The notes under the pieces were generated by a model. The model did no database searches. It was not told the origin of the DNA and saw only the letters and a list, made by a program, of their open reading frames with translations. Below, in pieces: positions 10,458 to 25,400 of a DNA stretch of 64,000 nt (its first letter is position 1; each line of letters opens with the position of its first letter). The stretch is from Diprion similis (lineage: Eukaryota; Arthropoda; Insecta; Hymenoptera; Diprionidae): NCBI RefSeq assembly GCF_021155765.1, contig NC_060113.1:8695001-8759000 (forward strand). The letters run 5' to 3'. Made by a program: the position numbers and the translations under genes.

Positions 10458-13400
10458 CCAATTTTGGTGATCAGCTTTCCATGAACATGGAGGTAAGACG
10501 TTACAAATCGCTTGTTCACCTAAAAAAAGAATGTCAAATATATGTTTCAATATAATTAACTAGTTTATTTGCTTGCAACCGATTTCTTGAAATACTTCTG
10601 TTAGTTATGCCAATTTATATTCCAAAAAATAGATTACACATGACTTGCAGGGAGAATTCGTGATATTGTAACTGAGTTCAACGAATCAAAAATTTTCGTG
10701 AACTGTATAGATACTGTAGTTACAGTGTTATGTGAAGTAATTATCCCTTAATAGTAGCACAACCCATACTAGTGCAAAATATTCTTACTTCGACACTGGT
10801 CAACTGGGAAAGTTCCTCAGGGTCACTGTGAGCTAGTCTTGCTTCACTTGCCGCAGCCGCAGTTGTTGTTCGCGTGACCCTCCTGCCCCCAGGATGAATC
10901 CAAATTTCTCGCCTCAATCCTCCGCCTCCTCCGCCAGCCCCTTCTTTTTCTTTCATGCGAGCTCGTTCCTTCCATTCTCTTTCTTCCTTACGCTTTCGTT
11001 CCGTAGACTCATACTGTATCAATTATAACAGACAATAAATACACAACGTATTTTTCATGAAAGTCAAATGCTAAGCGCGAATCCTGGATTCGAGAGGAAA
11101 TAAAGGATTGAGCCAATGAAAATTTATAATGTTTTTAGCAGGATTCTAAAAAAGATCTATATTCATGCATGAAAATTGTCATGGAGACATGTGGGGCATT
11201 CCACACCAACTCGACCACTGTCCAATTCTCACCATTTATGATTTGACTCAAAAAATTTTTTGCAATTGTACCAATTCCAAAACAGTACCCTGAATATTTC
11301 TCAAATTTTTTTGAGTCAATTTTTTCAAGTTACAATTTTTGAAAACGAATATATCTTTCTTCAAAATTAAAAAACTAGAAAAATACTGAAAAATCTTGCT
11401 TCAGATGTCGAAATTCTTAAGCCTAGACACAGATTAGGCCGGAGTTGGCTTTTACTCTCTTTTGAGTTGTTCAAAGAATACAAATTGAAAAAAAAGCAAT
11501 TTTAAGTCTTTCGTGGGCTGCTGCTCAAAATTTTTTATACACCACATAGGATTTTGGCGAAATTTTTCAGGTTTTACCAATAAAATATTTTTTCTACATA
11601 AAAAATTGCAAATGTTTAATTAGTTTTAATTTTTCAATCTAATTTGTTACCTATGAAAATGTTTGAGCAGCCTCCCATAGTAAACTGACACTTCCCTCAA
11701 TTTTTTTGAAATTCTAAAAAAATAAAAATGGAACACTCTGAGTCTAGGCTTAAAAATTTTAATATCCGACACAAGGTTTTTGAGAATTTTTTCAAATTTT
11801 TAAATTACAGCCAAAGATATATTGGTTTTCAAAAATCATAAATGCAACAAATTTACTCAAAAAATCTGAAAAAATTCAGGGTACTGTTTCGAAGTTGGAA
11901 CAATTGCATAAAATTTTTGGAACAAAATCAAAAATGGTGAGTGTCAGACGTTAGTCGAGTTGACGTGGAATGTCCGATGTATATTTGTTTGACATTATGG
12001 GTAAACACTGAATTTCGTATGCTAGTATTTCTTTGAATTCCGTTCAATTGACGAAGCTTCCAGATAATACGTCAAATTTCATATTGGTTTAAATCCCCAC
12101 ATCCGCTCAACAGTCACCAGTGCCACTTTCGTTACTCTTGACTACTCTATTCGTGCTGCAGAAGTCGAAAGTACTGCATGGATAGTTTAGCATATCAGAG
12201 AAAAGCAGGGTTCAAAGCTGGTAGTCGATTACTTGTCTCAAAACAGTGTAGTGAAAAAGTTATAATCTCAATGGACATTCTGATGGTAAAAATTAAGTTG
12301 CTGTAATTTAAACTTTGCTACTAATTTACTGGTACGCTCAAAGAGGCTATAAAGTATCTCATTTAGTATATTAGGGCAAGTCATGCATATGACTGATTGT
12401 GAGCATTATTGTTCTAAACAGAAGAAGACCGGTTCTACGCGGATCTGTCCTATAGTGAACAGTTCTACAAGTTCGTTCTTACAAGAGGCGGTTCTATAAG
12501 TTTGTTTCTCCCGGTTCGCTTCCACGAGTTCGTTCCTACATGCAGTAGTCCTACAAGCTTGTTGCTACAAGTGGCAATCCTAAAAGTTTGTTTCTACAAA
12601 TTCCTTTCTCCAGATTCGTTTCGAACAAGGAGGATCGATTCTACAGAAATCAGTTCTACATGGTAAATATTTTACGCAATATGTTTTGCAGACTCATTTC
12701 TACAAATATATTTTTCTTACAGCAAGGAATTTGAGATTCACATCAGAAATGATCATGCATGACTCATTCTACAGGAGAATTCTTCTACAGAATAGTTTTC
12801 TAGTTTCACACATTCAAACACAATACCCATTCGAAATGTACGAAATTGACGATTAAATGTATGATTTTTACGATTCAATGATTGCTCTGAATGTGCGTTG
12901 TGTCAAACACAATTTATAGGAACATATTCAGTAGAACAATTTTGCTGTAGAACTGATTTCTGTATAATCCGTCCTCCTCCTTTGAAACGAATTTGGAGAA
13001 ACGAACTTGTAGAGCCGCAATTTGTAGAAATGAACTTGTAGGACCGCCGCTTGTAGAAACGAACCTTCGTGAACGAATCTGGTGTTCAAATTTTTGGGAA
13101 CTCCAGCGATTTAAAATTGAATGTAAGTTTCCGAAACTCATTTACGATAAAATGATATTCAATCTTTTAGACAAACGACACAGTCAAACCATTCTCATTA
13201 TAAAATTTATACCCAATACAAAACTTGTACGAAGCACACCACATGATTGTGAACAAAAAGCTGACTTCAGTGATCATTTTACGGGATTATTACCTGAATC
13301 AACTCTAAAAGTTGGGAATTCACTGATGGATGTACAATGGCTAATAACTAAAGAAAATGTAATATGATGTATGAAACAAGGGAGGTATTCTGGATGCAGA

Positions 13401-16400
13401 AAATGTTTCACTTGGAAATAAGTGATAAACAAATTCCTACAAAACATGGAAGACTTAATCCGTTTTACATTGTAAAGAAAAATACGATCTCTGACCACTA
13501 GCAACTTGCAAGGGCCTGAATGAAGTGCTGCGTTGGTTTTTATCAACCAAAAAACTAAAATTTTCATGTGAAAAACGAATATTTATTTCTGGTACACTAT
13601 AAGGAACAGGTCACCAACTTGATCAGATCCAATATCTGCAGTTTACTATCCAGACTCAGTGCGATCTACCAATCTCGAATCTTTACCACACACGGAGGAA
13701 AACGATTATTTGAGTCGAGTGATATTCCTTTGATTCAACTAAATGTTATAGTTAAATGCGAGGAACAAAATACTTACTTAATTCAACAAAATACTTTTGT
13801 CGGACGAAATACTTGTGACAACTTGATATACAATTGCATCAAGCTTTCAAATGATCATGCTATCAATTTATTCAAGATAACACGGTGTGAGTTCCTTGCA
13901 ATAATGTGAAGTTTGTCTAAAAACAATGTGTTATTGGAATGCCTAAAAATTTTATAGAGCGCACCTCAATCGTTTTATTTTAAAAACATGAAATTGTTCT
14001 ATCAAAACACATGAAGCTTGTTCCTATTCATGTTTTGTCGAATCAAGAGTTCAATGATTGAAGTACGTAGTGAAATTTATTACCCCGAAGATCTTTCGTC
14101 GAATAATTCAATCATTTATAATTCTGTTGGCTCAAAATTGCGTAGGATTACCTCGATATTAAGCGGGCAAAACCTGAAAACTTATTGTTGAATATGTATT
14201 GTAGAAATAAGAATTGACTATGTGTCAATAGCTTTTGTTTATTTGTCGTCAATATCAATTTGAACTTAGAACTTGGTATTATACTCTCTTCGTATGTTTG
14301 ATGACGTTTTCATCTTAAGTTCTCCATATCTAACTTCTAGATCGACTACCCGGTTTTAGAACCATCTCTGAAGCTACTTCCATAGCGAGAAAGTTCACCG
14401 CCTATTGGCCATTTATAGTGCTAGTATACCGATGTTTACGATGAATATATTCTCTACTTGTTTCAAAGCATGTGGTGTTTTTTAACCTCGTAAAAAAATT
14501 AGTGCAACTGATTAGACCAATTACGCCAAACAGGTTTCGGTTAAATCAACAAAGTATGGCATTGATCGAAGTATATTTTTTTTACTGTATTCACGTACCT
14601 ATTTTATTTAAAGTACCCAATTGTTTCTGGCAACGAACATGCGACATGGAGGAACAATACATACACTTCAAATGAATTGATATTTAGTTGACTGAATTTC
14701 GGAACGACATCAAAACGTTCACTCGAATCAATACTTCACTCGATCGTAACAAGAAAGGCTTTTGTTGAATCAAAGAATTCGCTTGACTAAATCATTTTGA
14801 CAAACTAACTAAATCAAAATTGTTTATTTGAAGTCATAGTATTTGCGTTACACAAGGCATACTGGATTGAAGTGAATGGACTCCAATAAAATCTATTTTG
14901 TTGGTTCAAGAATTCCTTTCTCTCCGGGGAAAATTGAATGAAATATTTTTTGACAGTCGTGTATTTCTCTTTGCCTTTTCGCGATCAACTGACCTAACAG
15001 GTACGTTTGACAGGTTGGCCATCCCTGGTATTAAGTATCTAGGCTTATACCTCGATTTAGACTTATATGTCGATTCCAAAACAACGACGAAGCTAGCACT
15101 TTCTAATACCAAATATCTCACAAGAGTGAAGTATCAAAAATTGCGAACTGAAAAGATATTCCTGGTAAAGAAGGGCCAAATGCCCCTGTTGCGGAATTTA
15201 CAAATTATGTGTTCGAAATGTTTCTTTGGTCATAAAAACGCGTACCCAGCGGTTCATACTCAGTAACCCCCTCCACCCTCTCTGGGGGGTAAAAAAAATG
15301 ATATTTTATGCATTCGATTTTTTATCTCAAAACTCGATTCACGGATCTTTATGAAAAAAATTATGGGTATCCATTACGAAAAGACCTCTAATATAAATTA
15401 ATTTGGGTGCAAGGGACCACTCCCAAGGTTCCAAAAAAAAATCATAATAGTTAAAAATCGTTATATTTCGAAAGCTAATCCATGTAACTAAAACTTTTTT
15501 TTTGTCGATTCGCTGCCTTAAGTGTATATTACCTTCACAAATTACTTCAGACTTTTGTGTGTAGTACACCACGTCAAAAATGAAAATTTTCGCACTTGTT
15601 TGCGAGTCTTTCACTATTTTCGACCATTTCTTGAGGAAAAGTTGTCTGAATAACTATAGCATATCGAGAATTGCGTTCTAAATATCACTATACCTAATAT
15701 TCAGCCTCGCCATCCTGTATACGAGGGCTTTGAGTTGATGAAATGCCGCATTTCAGGGCTAAAAATAAGTCATAACAATTTTTTATTTTGATTTTTGTTT
15801 TTTTTTTCACACTAAAAAGTCAATGTCAGATCTTCTGTATAAAATACAATACTGGCGATAATTATGATAATGTACGAGATTGAAAGTGGGTTTTATTCTT
15901 GTACGAAAATCGTTGTGATTGCATATCATTACTGAATGTTACTAATGGCAATTCGCCATCACTATTTTAAACATATGTATATGTGGAAGAAATTATTTCA
16001 TGCTCTTGTCCCTAACTCTGCAAATACTTTTTGCCACAGAAGATTCAAATTGGAGTTGATATCTTTTTCTTATCACTCTCTTCAACAGCAATGGGATAAA
16101 CATTTTCCACGTCAAATAATTTCATTACCATTTTCGCAGATCGAATTATTTTTCATAAATACCGGCCGTAGGACAGGTGGTATACAAGAGCAGCTACATG
16201 CAAAAAATATCCAATTGTTCGCAGACCACTTGTACAGCTGCAACAGTACCCTTTGATATACATAACACCTGAACGTTTTTGATTGAAATACCTCGACTTT
16301 ATTTTACATCTTATGATTCCAGGTTCTTGCTTTAGATAATTCAATAAAAGCGAATGATCTACTCCCAGCATTTCTCCTAGGTAGGATATAGCCTGGGAAA

Positions 16401-19400
16401 ATTGATAGGTTCCACTGACGAGGACAAGATATCATCTCCACAGTAAACGTTTAGCTGCAAGTAATATGTACAGAGTTATGGATAAGAGCATAATACAATT
16501 TCTTTCTTACATTTGTCCAAAATAGTGATTGCCAATTACCATTAGTAACATATTCTGTAATGATATGCAGCCACGAACGACTTTTGTATAAGAAGAAAAC
16601 CTTCTCTCAATCCCATATATTATCATCATAATTATCAAGAGTATTATATTTTATTCAGAAAATCTAACTTTGACTTGTGGATAAACTAAAAAACTGAAAA
16701 TAAAAAATTGTTACAACCTATTTTTTTATTCCTGAAATGCAACATTTCATCAACTCAAAGCTCTCGTATAGGGGGCGTGAAGTTGAATTTTAGGTATAGT
16801 AATATTTAAAAGGTAAATATCGACATTCTATAGCTATTCAGACAACTTTTTCTTAAGACCTGGTCAAAATAGTGAAAGAATCAGAAAAAGGTGCAAAAGT
16901 CGTCATTTTCGACGTAGCGCATGATTCAGAAAGAACTGAAATAATTCGTATGAGTAATATACAGCGAAAAGCAACGAAATGACAAAAAAAAAGGTTTTGG
17001 TACGTGGATTAGCTTTCGAAATATAACAATTTTCAACTTTTGTGAATTTCGTTCGGAATCTTGGGATTAGCCCCTTACACCGAAATTAATTTACGTAAGA
17101 GGAATTTTGGTAATGCATACACATTATTTTTTTCACAAGGATCAGTAATTTGAGTCACTTGTCATTTTTGTCATTTTTGTACCCCCTGGAGAGAGTGGAG
17201 AGGGTAATTGAGTTATGAACCGCTAGGCATATGTTTTTATGACCTAAGAAACATTTCTGAACGGATAGTTTAAAAATCCCAAAGAAGGGGCATTTGGCCC
17301 CTCTTAATCAGGGATACCATATTGTAAATTGCATACCTTCTGGTCACACGGTTACCACTAATCCATATTGAAACTACCACATCCCCACATATATATGTAT
17401 ACTATACACGATATGAACTGTATAAATAAAAAAATGCATGCCACTTGTACTAGCAAGTACGTGGTTTATAGATTAAGAAACGATACATCTAGGACTAGCG
17501 TCTTAAAATATTTGCAAAGCCAATGTATTATCGTTAAAAAAGACATCAAGCGCGGAATAGTACCAGTATATAATGGAATCTGAGGGGGTAATTACGACAT
17601 TAAAATTTTCGTAAGCTGAATAACATTTAGTACGTATTTTTATTATTTCAAAATAATCATTCGCAAATGATCATAAGAGTTGCCAAAAACGAAACAACTA
17701 ACTCAGTGGATCGAAGTGATCAGTAATTATAGTTGGAAATAAAGAATTCACCGTCTGCAACAATAGATATGAAAAGTTGGAAATAAAGAATTCACCATCT
17801 GCAACAATAGATATGAAAAGCTGTAACTAGATGGGAGATCGCAAATACGTGTTCCCAAGGAGTCAAATAAAATGGTTTATAAAACTAAGTAGACGAATAT
17901 AACTAATGCGATATGATAAGTTGGTTTAGAATGCATAATGAAATAAGCATCTGCCACATTAACAAAAGGTAAATAAAATTACGGGAATCACTTCACACCA
18001 AGTATTTAATTTTACTTACATAATGTAGATACTGGGAGCAAAAAAAAACAGAAATTCGTTTGTTAATAATAGCATTATATATGGAGATTCGAACAAATAT
18101 CGTTACATGATCATCAGATTTACTCACCTTTTTTCTATTTTCATCAAAAAGTGCTATCAGACTTTCCCTGGCAGAGTGAAATGGATTGGATGCCATCAGT
18201 GACCGCATGTAAAAGTAAACGGCGTCTAATTTTCGTCTCTGTAACACAAAATACATCGAGCAAATATGTATAACGACTATGGTATGAAATTATCAAATCT
18301 CGAAAATTAAAAAATATTATACTTACAGCACAATATGCCAAAACTGCTAATTGGTTGTATGGCCGCCCATTTTTAGGATTAATCTGCTGAGCCTTGACGT
18401 ACCAGCTGCGGAATACAATTATGAACTTTCTTAACTTTTTCGCTTGAATATAAACAGCTATTCACTGTGAACTTTTGCATGTATAGGTACATTAATAGGT
18501 ACTCAGAACACATCGTAAAATATAAATTCATTGATTCTGTTCAGTGATTTCGCTTTTGGAATACAATTTTATAGTTGCATAAACCAATATTTACACATAT
18601 ATTCAAATTAGAAGTATCTATTAATCACATTTTAATTCAGAGGAGAGTTACCTTAGAATTGATTTTAATGTACCGTATTGTTTAGAATATAAGCCGAGGT
18701 GTTTTGTCGTTGACAGCACACACTAAAATCATCCTCGTCTTATACGTGGACCTATCTTCTGTGCGGGTAACTAAGAAAAATACTTTAAAATACTGTCTCA
18801 CAATTTGGGGTCGTCTTATATGCTATACCGGTTTATACTCGGAACAATACGGCAAATACAAAATATTATGTGACATCATATTATGGGAGTACAGTGATCA
18901 CAAATAAGTTGCAAGGTGTCAGAAATAAGAAAGATCACTTTACAACTGAGAATACTTACTGCCTTGACTTTCCGTAGTTGGTGGTTTCATTAACCTGTTC
19001 TTTGTATCTAGCCAAATCTCCAAGATATAGAAATATCTTCTGTGCACTGACCAAAGCCAAGCCAACAGGTCCGAGTCCTTTGGGTAACGATGGAGATACC
19101 AGAAACGTGTCCAATTTAAAGTTGTAACTACTTTCAAGGACAGTCAGAAGATTTTCTAAATATACCGTTCCCTCGTCAATGATATCTATCATTATTTTCT
19201 TATAATGATCACGTCCTTCCGAGTTCTCTTTAGGTATACCCTTCCGTAACATTTCAATCATATTGTGAAATAATATCTTCCAAAAGTGTTGCTCCACATT
19301 TTCAGCTTGACAAAACTTGATATCTGTTTTCAATAGCATCTGTAAACTGTCTTGTAAGAACCGCCGAATATAAGAAAGCCTCTCCCAGCTAGCCGGAAAA

Positions 19401-22400
19401 CCACCTGAACCTAAAATCCACTGTAGCTCCAAATCTGCCCGGCCTATGTCCAAAAGTAAATAAGGATTCTTGGCTGATCGGAAACTGCAATTGAAGCATA
19501 AATCAAAAAATTACATCAGAGAGATGTAAGTGCAAAACATGGAGCACAAATATATTATTGTTTTTTGAAGATTAAAGTTTTGAATAAACAAAAACTCATT
19601 TACAATGTACCTTTCTGAATTAGGATTATACCACGGTGGTCGCATATTACCGAACTCGTCAGTAACGTAGAGTGGCATACTATCCGATTGAGGTGCTTCA
19701 AAACTGTGACCTGGACTTGCAAGATGAGATTGGAAAACAGGTGCACCAGAGGACTGACTTTGAGCTTCATTTTCCCTGTTAATGAAAAAGGAAAGAGTGA
19801 CTGAGACTCACAAAATTTAGTGCGACTTATCACAGAACAATAAAAATTAATGCATTCAGATTACTCAAGACTGAATCGTTACCTAGCCAAAGCAGCTCTA
19901 CTTCCAGGTGACGTAATGATGATTGGTTTGTTGGGATTATTAGGGTCGAAGAGAGTTCTCTGTTGCTGAGATGAATTTTGTCTCGCTGGGGTGACACTGG
20001 GTGGCGAATGGCTGGTTTCAGGTAAAAATAGAACACCAGGTGGCTGAGCATTGTTATAACTTGGTTGAGAATTACTTTGTTGCAACACAGAATTAGGTGG
20101 TGAATTTGACAGTGGAACAGAATGAGGAGATTGTTGACGAGTGTGAGTAGTCAGTGAAGATGGAGTGCGCCGACCCTCATCTGAATCACATATCGAAGGC
20201 TTTCTTCCCGCCCTCCAGTTTTCATCTGTATGCGAGTCCTGACCTCTGGAGAGAAAGCTAATACTCAAAAGTTTTAATCAAGTTGCCAACTAAGGGACAA
20301 AACCAAACAGCTTTTAGTGCTAGTTACAGTATTCCGTAGTGGAATTTCTAATTACCTGGTTCTGTGAAAATCATCAGGATTCCGGCTACTGCCTCTGAAA
20401 TTTCTTTCTTTACTTGTTTCACGACTCCTTTGGGCATTGTTACTCTGAGTATGATCCCTGTTATACCGCCTGCTGGCACCAGCGGCCTTCTGATTGCTAT
20501 TATAATTGTCATGATCTCTATTCTGTTGGTTCTTATCACGTTCTCGACTATTTTCTTTTACTTTATCCCTGCTTAAACTCCTATGAACAGAAGCAAGAAA
20601 ACGCGTGAATTAATGATACAATTTACACATTTTTTACTTCCAATTATTCTCTATTAATACCTATCCGATTGGTTGAAGTGTGAAATTTTCAGTTCTCACA
20701 AAGTATCGAAACACTTTACCTGTCACCAGTGTGTGCTCTTCCGCGTCTCTTTTTCTTCGTTCGATTCCTTCCTTTAGATGCCTCAGCAGGTGGTTGACTA
20801 CCAGTTACCCCACTCGTATTATCACGAAGACTAATCATCGAAGAGCTACGACACAGCTGTTCAGCCTCAAGTTTCTCAGTTAATTCTACTTCTTCACTCC
20901 AATCCTACGAAAATAAAATCTACAGTTAATGATTTTTTTATATACTGTGAAATTGGTAATGAGACCATCATTTCTGAAAGAAATCTGTACATTTGTTAAT
21001 TGATGAAATTTCATTTTCATTTCTCATTTAACTAACCAACGTATGTTCCGAAGACATATCTGGCAATGGACTGAATGGTTCGCTTTTAGATGGACTAAGA
21101 TTCAGCATTTGTTTGTGATCCAATCTTTCCTGCATGGAGCTTGAAGGTTCGCTCGAGTTGTTGCCACGTCGTCTACAAAAAAAAAGATTAGCTAATTAGA
21201 AATCAGCTGTGAATGCAATCAAGGTATACAAGGGAATGAACAAATTTAATTAAATTGATTAAACATAATATTGCTATTACGTCTGATAGGTATGCTGCTG
21301 CGACGTGGTAGGAGAAGATGCCCCTTTCCTCTGTCTTTGATAGTTAGGAGGTGAGTTACGTCTGTTCCTGTTTGGTATTGACGTTGCTGGTGAAATTGCT
21401 GGAGGTGGAGGAGGCATCGTGAAGCTATCCATGCGGCTCAAACTCTCTACGCTCGTGTACATTGTACTATTACTACCTCGACGATCATAGGATCTGAGAA
21501 AAAAAAATTCAGCTTTGATAAAATTCACCCTATTATAATGTAAGAACATAGTTGTGACATCTTTGAGTAATTTTGTTCTCCAAGATCGAAGCTGAATTAA
21601 ATTCAGTACTTTGAATTATTTTTATCACCAGATTCACATGACACAGCACTACTTCATGTTATGCAAAGTGACACTCGCGTACTAAAAAGCTTGCATCGAA
21701 TAAGCATGCAAGATTTCATCAAACTTCCTACTTTCAAAAATGAAAATAACTGTTGTGATTACATTAAATTTTTGACTAAATTTTAGTTACTTATGTTCGA
21801 TAAGTAATGTTTGGAAAGGTTCAAAGTGAACATCCAAAAGTATTAAAATATTTTCGCTCTCTTATAGAGTGTCTATCAGCTAAGCCTCATAAGTTGATTG
21901 TTCAAAAGATAGTAAGAACAGGCTAAAAAACGAGATTATGAAATGAAATAAATGTAGAAACCAATAAAAGAAGTATTGCTAAACATTCTTCAAATGAATT
22001 CCCGAGTGACTCAAAAATTGGACTGAATGTTTCCATACGATAACAAGCCGGAAAAACAGTTTGTTCGCGATACTTTTTATCATTATGAAAAGGAATAAGT
22101 CTGACGGTCTGTACGATAAACTTCCGTGATGACCGCGAAAACGGTCGGAAATGAAAAAATTTGGTAAAAAACAGAACATGGCAGTTTTTCATGGCCATCA
22201 TTTGATTGTAAAGTCCTGTAGGTTTTAAATTTTTTCATTGAGCCGTTTCCGAGATGATCGCGGGAGTTTATTGGCAAATCAGTAAATCGACAGACCGACA
22301 GACCGACAGATTGCTATCCAGACAGACAGTTTTCTAAAAATCTGTTTTCTGGATTCTGGAGGTTCAAAAACGTAAAGATTTGTCGAAATTAGTAAAAGTG

Positions 22401-25400
22401 ATTTTCTACTGAAAGCAATACTTTTCTTACGGAGAAGTAAAAACGGAGGACCTAGATATTTTGTGTTTTATATTCATGGTCTATTTTAAAGTCAGAGATA
22501 AAAATTAATAATATTTTAATTTAGCTACCGGTTCATATAATCTAGATTAGGAGTCTGAGGTCTCGTATTAGGCGCTGAAAGCTGCTCAGGCGTAACAGAT
22601 CTAAACATCAGAGACTGAGCTTCCATTTCATCCAGTCTGAGTCTTCCCCGACCACGGCTGCGGGCAGGAATAGTGTTTGCCCAGTTCTGCTGAGCTGGCA
22701 AAGGTCCGGACGGTCTCAAATGCTGCATCGTTTGAGAATGTTGCATCGCCGATGAATAATTATTGTAACCAGAGGTACCCTAATGAGAGTTGAGAAACAA
22801 ATTGTTGGTACAGAAATTACAAGGGCTATACCATTATTCATGGACTTTGATTAGTCGTTTTACTAATTAGGTATCCACGATTAATCTATCAATCAGAAAT
22901 ACTGATAACAATGAATCAGAAATACCGATAATTTATTAGTTGGAAAACCGATTTATCACAATTTCTGATTAATTCAACCATCCTGGAGATTAAAAAGAAA
23001 ATTTCTACGGAACTGGCTAGAATATAAAAGATTAAAAGTCTAATTAGGACACTTTTCCAAAAACACACACATTTCAAGTTTAATTTGAACTCTGCGAGTA
23101 GGCCTAAAGAGATGGTTGAAGTCGTAGATGAAACTCACATCATCGAAAAAATAAAACAGGTTTTCTTTGTCAACTAACATAGTAACAATGGTCTAGCAAA
23201 GAAACTTTAAATGATGTAAAAAGTAAATGGTAAATGCAAATATTCAAAGTCAATTTTAAGCTGATTAAAAATTACAAAATTTCCACAACCTTCGGTCAGC
23301 AAGAGAACAAAATGAACTGAACAAAAAAATTCAAGTCACACTTGAAATTCTATACAAATTATAATTACTTCTTTGCTATCCGGAAGTTACTGAAAAATTA
23401 CCTGATAAGTAACTGTGCTTCCATCCCACTGTGTATCCTCTGAAGTAGTGCCGATATAGCTATTTTGTGTTGAAAGTAATCCGTTCTTGTCAAGTAATTT
23501 TCTTTGCAATCTTGGAGGGAGATGATCAAAGTTTTTCAAGTTTCTATGCATTGAATTGTCCTTTATACTACCGCGCCTTCCTGAGGGTGGCTTCCCCTGA
23601 AACTTTTCTGGATAACCAACTGGTTCAACGCTTCTAGTGTCTCGAGTTCGATTAGTGTCGCCTGTCGTGTTTGGTGAATCAATAAGAGGCTCTGAACCCT
23701 GAAAAATTGAATGGCTGTTAGTCATTTGACGTCACGAGACCTTATTCAAACTCTAAACGTTGTCTACAGTTCAGCTTTCTAACTAACTTGTCTAATCTCT
23801 CGGTGGTTGTCCCTTTTATTTCCATAACTCCTCCCTGAAGATGGTGAGTCTGGTCTCCAACGTTCTTCACAGTCACTTGGGTTCCGGTTTCGCCGACTTC
23901 CTCCACCACGTTTTCCATGTTCTTCCCTACCTCCACCACGATTATTTCCACCACCACCATGAGCTCCCACGAGATTGCGATGACTCTCATTTCGATGGCT
24001 GTGATTGGAATGGGTATCCCAATCTCTGCTGTTTTCTCTTTCTCTCTCTCGTTCTCTATCCCATCCACCAAGCACTGGAGATCTGTACAGAAAAGTGTGA
24101 AAACCATTTTTTTTTAATCTTTACAATATGTATCAAATACAATGTGAATAATGCAAATCAGCATAAAGCATATGAGGAAAATAAACTCAAGTAAAAAATC
24201 CTAAATTTAGAAATAATAAAATTTGTAGCAAATAACGTTGCCAGTTCAGAATAGTTTAAAAATTAAATTAAAAAGAAGCTTGAAAGTAATCATGAAACTG
24301 ATTATTTTCTAAAATATTTTGCTAGTTATTCTGATTTTAGTATGTTTCATCTTTGGTTGTCATTGCAAAACAGGTGATAAATGTGAGTAATAGGATAATA
24401 CTGAAGAAGAGACACGAACGTCTTATGGAAAGGCCCAGAGCAATGGAGACTACTTTTACACCTGAGCATGAATACAATATCATTCATGTACCTATGTTTT
24501 GAAAATAATCTAATCTTTTGAACAAATAGATCACCATTTCCACGTAGCTACAACAAACTTAATTGTGGAATTTTTTAATGAATTGTCAAAAGCGTCGATC
24601 AGATTTTGTCTTGAATCTTCAACAAACATTGACCCAGTTTTTTTGACACTGAGGTTATGTTTAATTGCATTCAACAAAACACAAATAACGTAATCCAGTA
24701 GCAGAACATTTTTTTCATCTATTAGAGACGCAGCAGTAATTATCATGTTCAATATTTTTACCTATTAGCCACTTCGCGCCCAGCCAATGACTCCTTAACC
24801 TTTTTTGGCACATAAAGAGGTTGTTCTGGTTTTTTATTCTTCTTTTTTGGATCGCCCCCAACCTGATTATTCCTAGATGATGCTTGAATCTGGTCGTTGC
24901 TATTATTTCTGTAGTTCAGTCGCATATCAGTCAATTTATCAGAATTACTTTCAATTCGAGATGAAAGTGAATTGTCCTGTGGTAGAAAAGAACTGTTGAA
25001 CTGGTGTTGCTTCTCACGGCTTTGAAAGAAAGATGACTTGGGCTTTTCCTGGAGGTTGTTCTCACTGTCAAAATTGTCAGAGCTTGACCCTGATTTACGT
25101 AATGGGCCGCATCCTGGCCTATATAAGGGCTGAGGAGGAGCCCGGCTTGCACCACCGCGCATTTCCACTGTTGATCTATTCTTTCCCAATTTAAAATCCG
25201 CCATATTATCTGAAATTGAGAATTTCATATTTTGTATTTTCGTATTCATACATATTGATTACACAAATAAGGCAATTCGAGATATTGACAAGTATGGATA
25301 GTAAGCAATCGATGAAATCTTTAGTACTTCTTATCAATAACCTGATTACATAAAATTATTAGTATGTCAATACTTCGCAAAATGATATGAAATACCTAAA

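Noticed and set aside
13274-13567. 97-codon minus-strand open frame in the SMG6 intron, tested as an extra SMG6 exon
   Set aside because: Exons 14 and 15 join in phase and match the family directly, leaving no place for an additional exon; the frame has no recognised motif.
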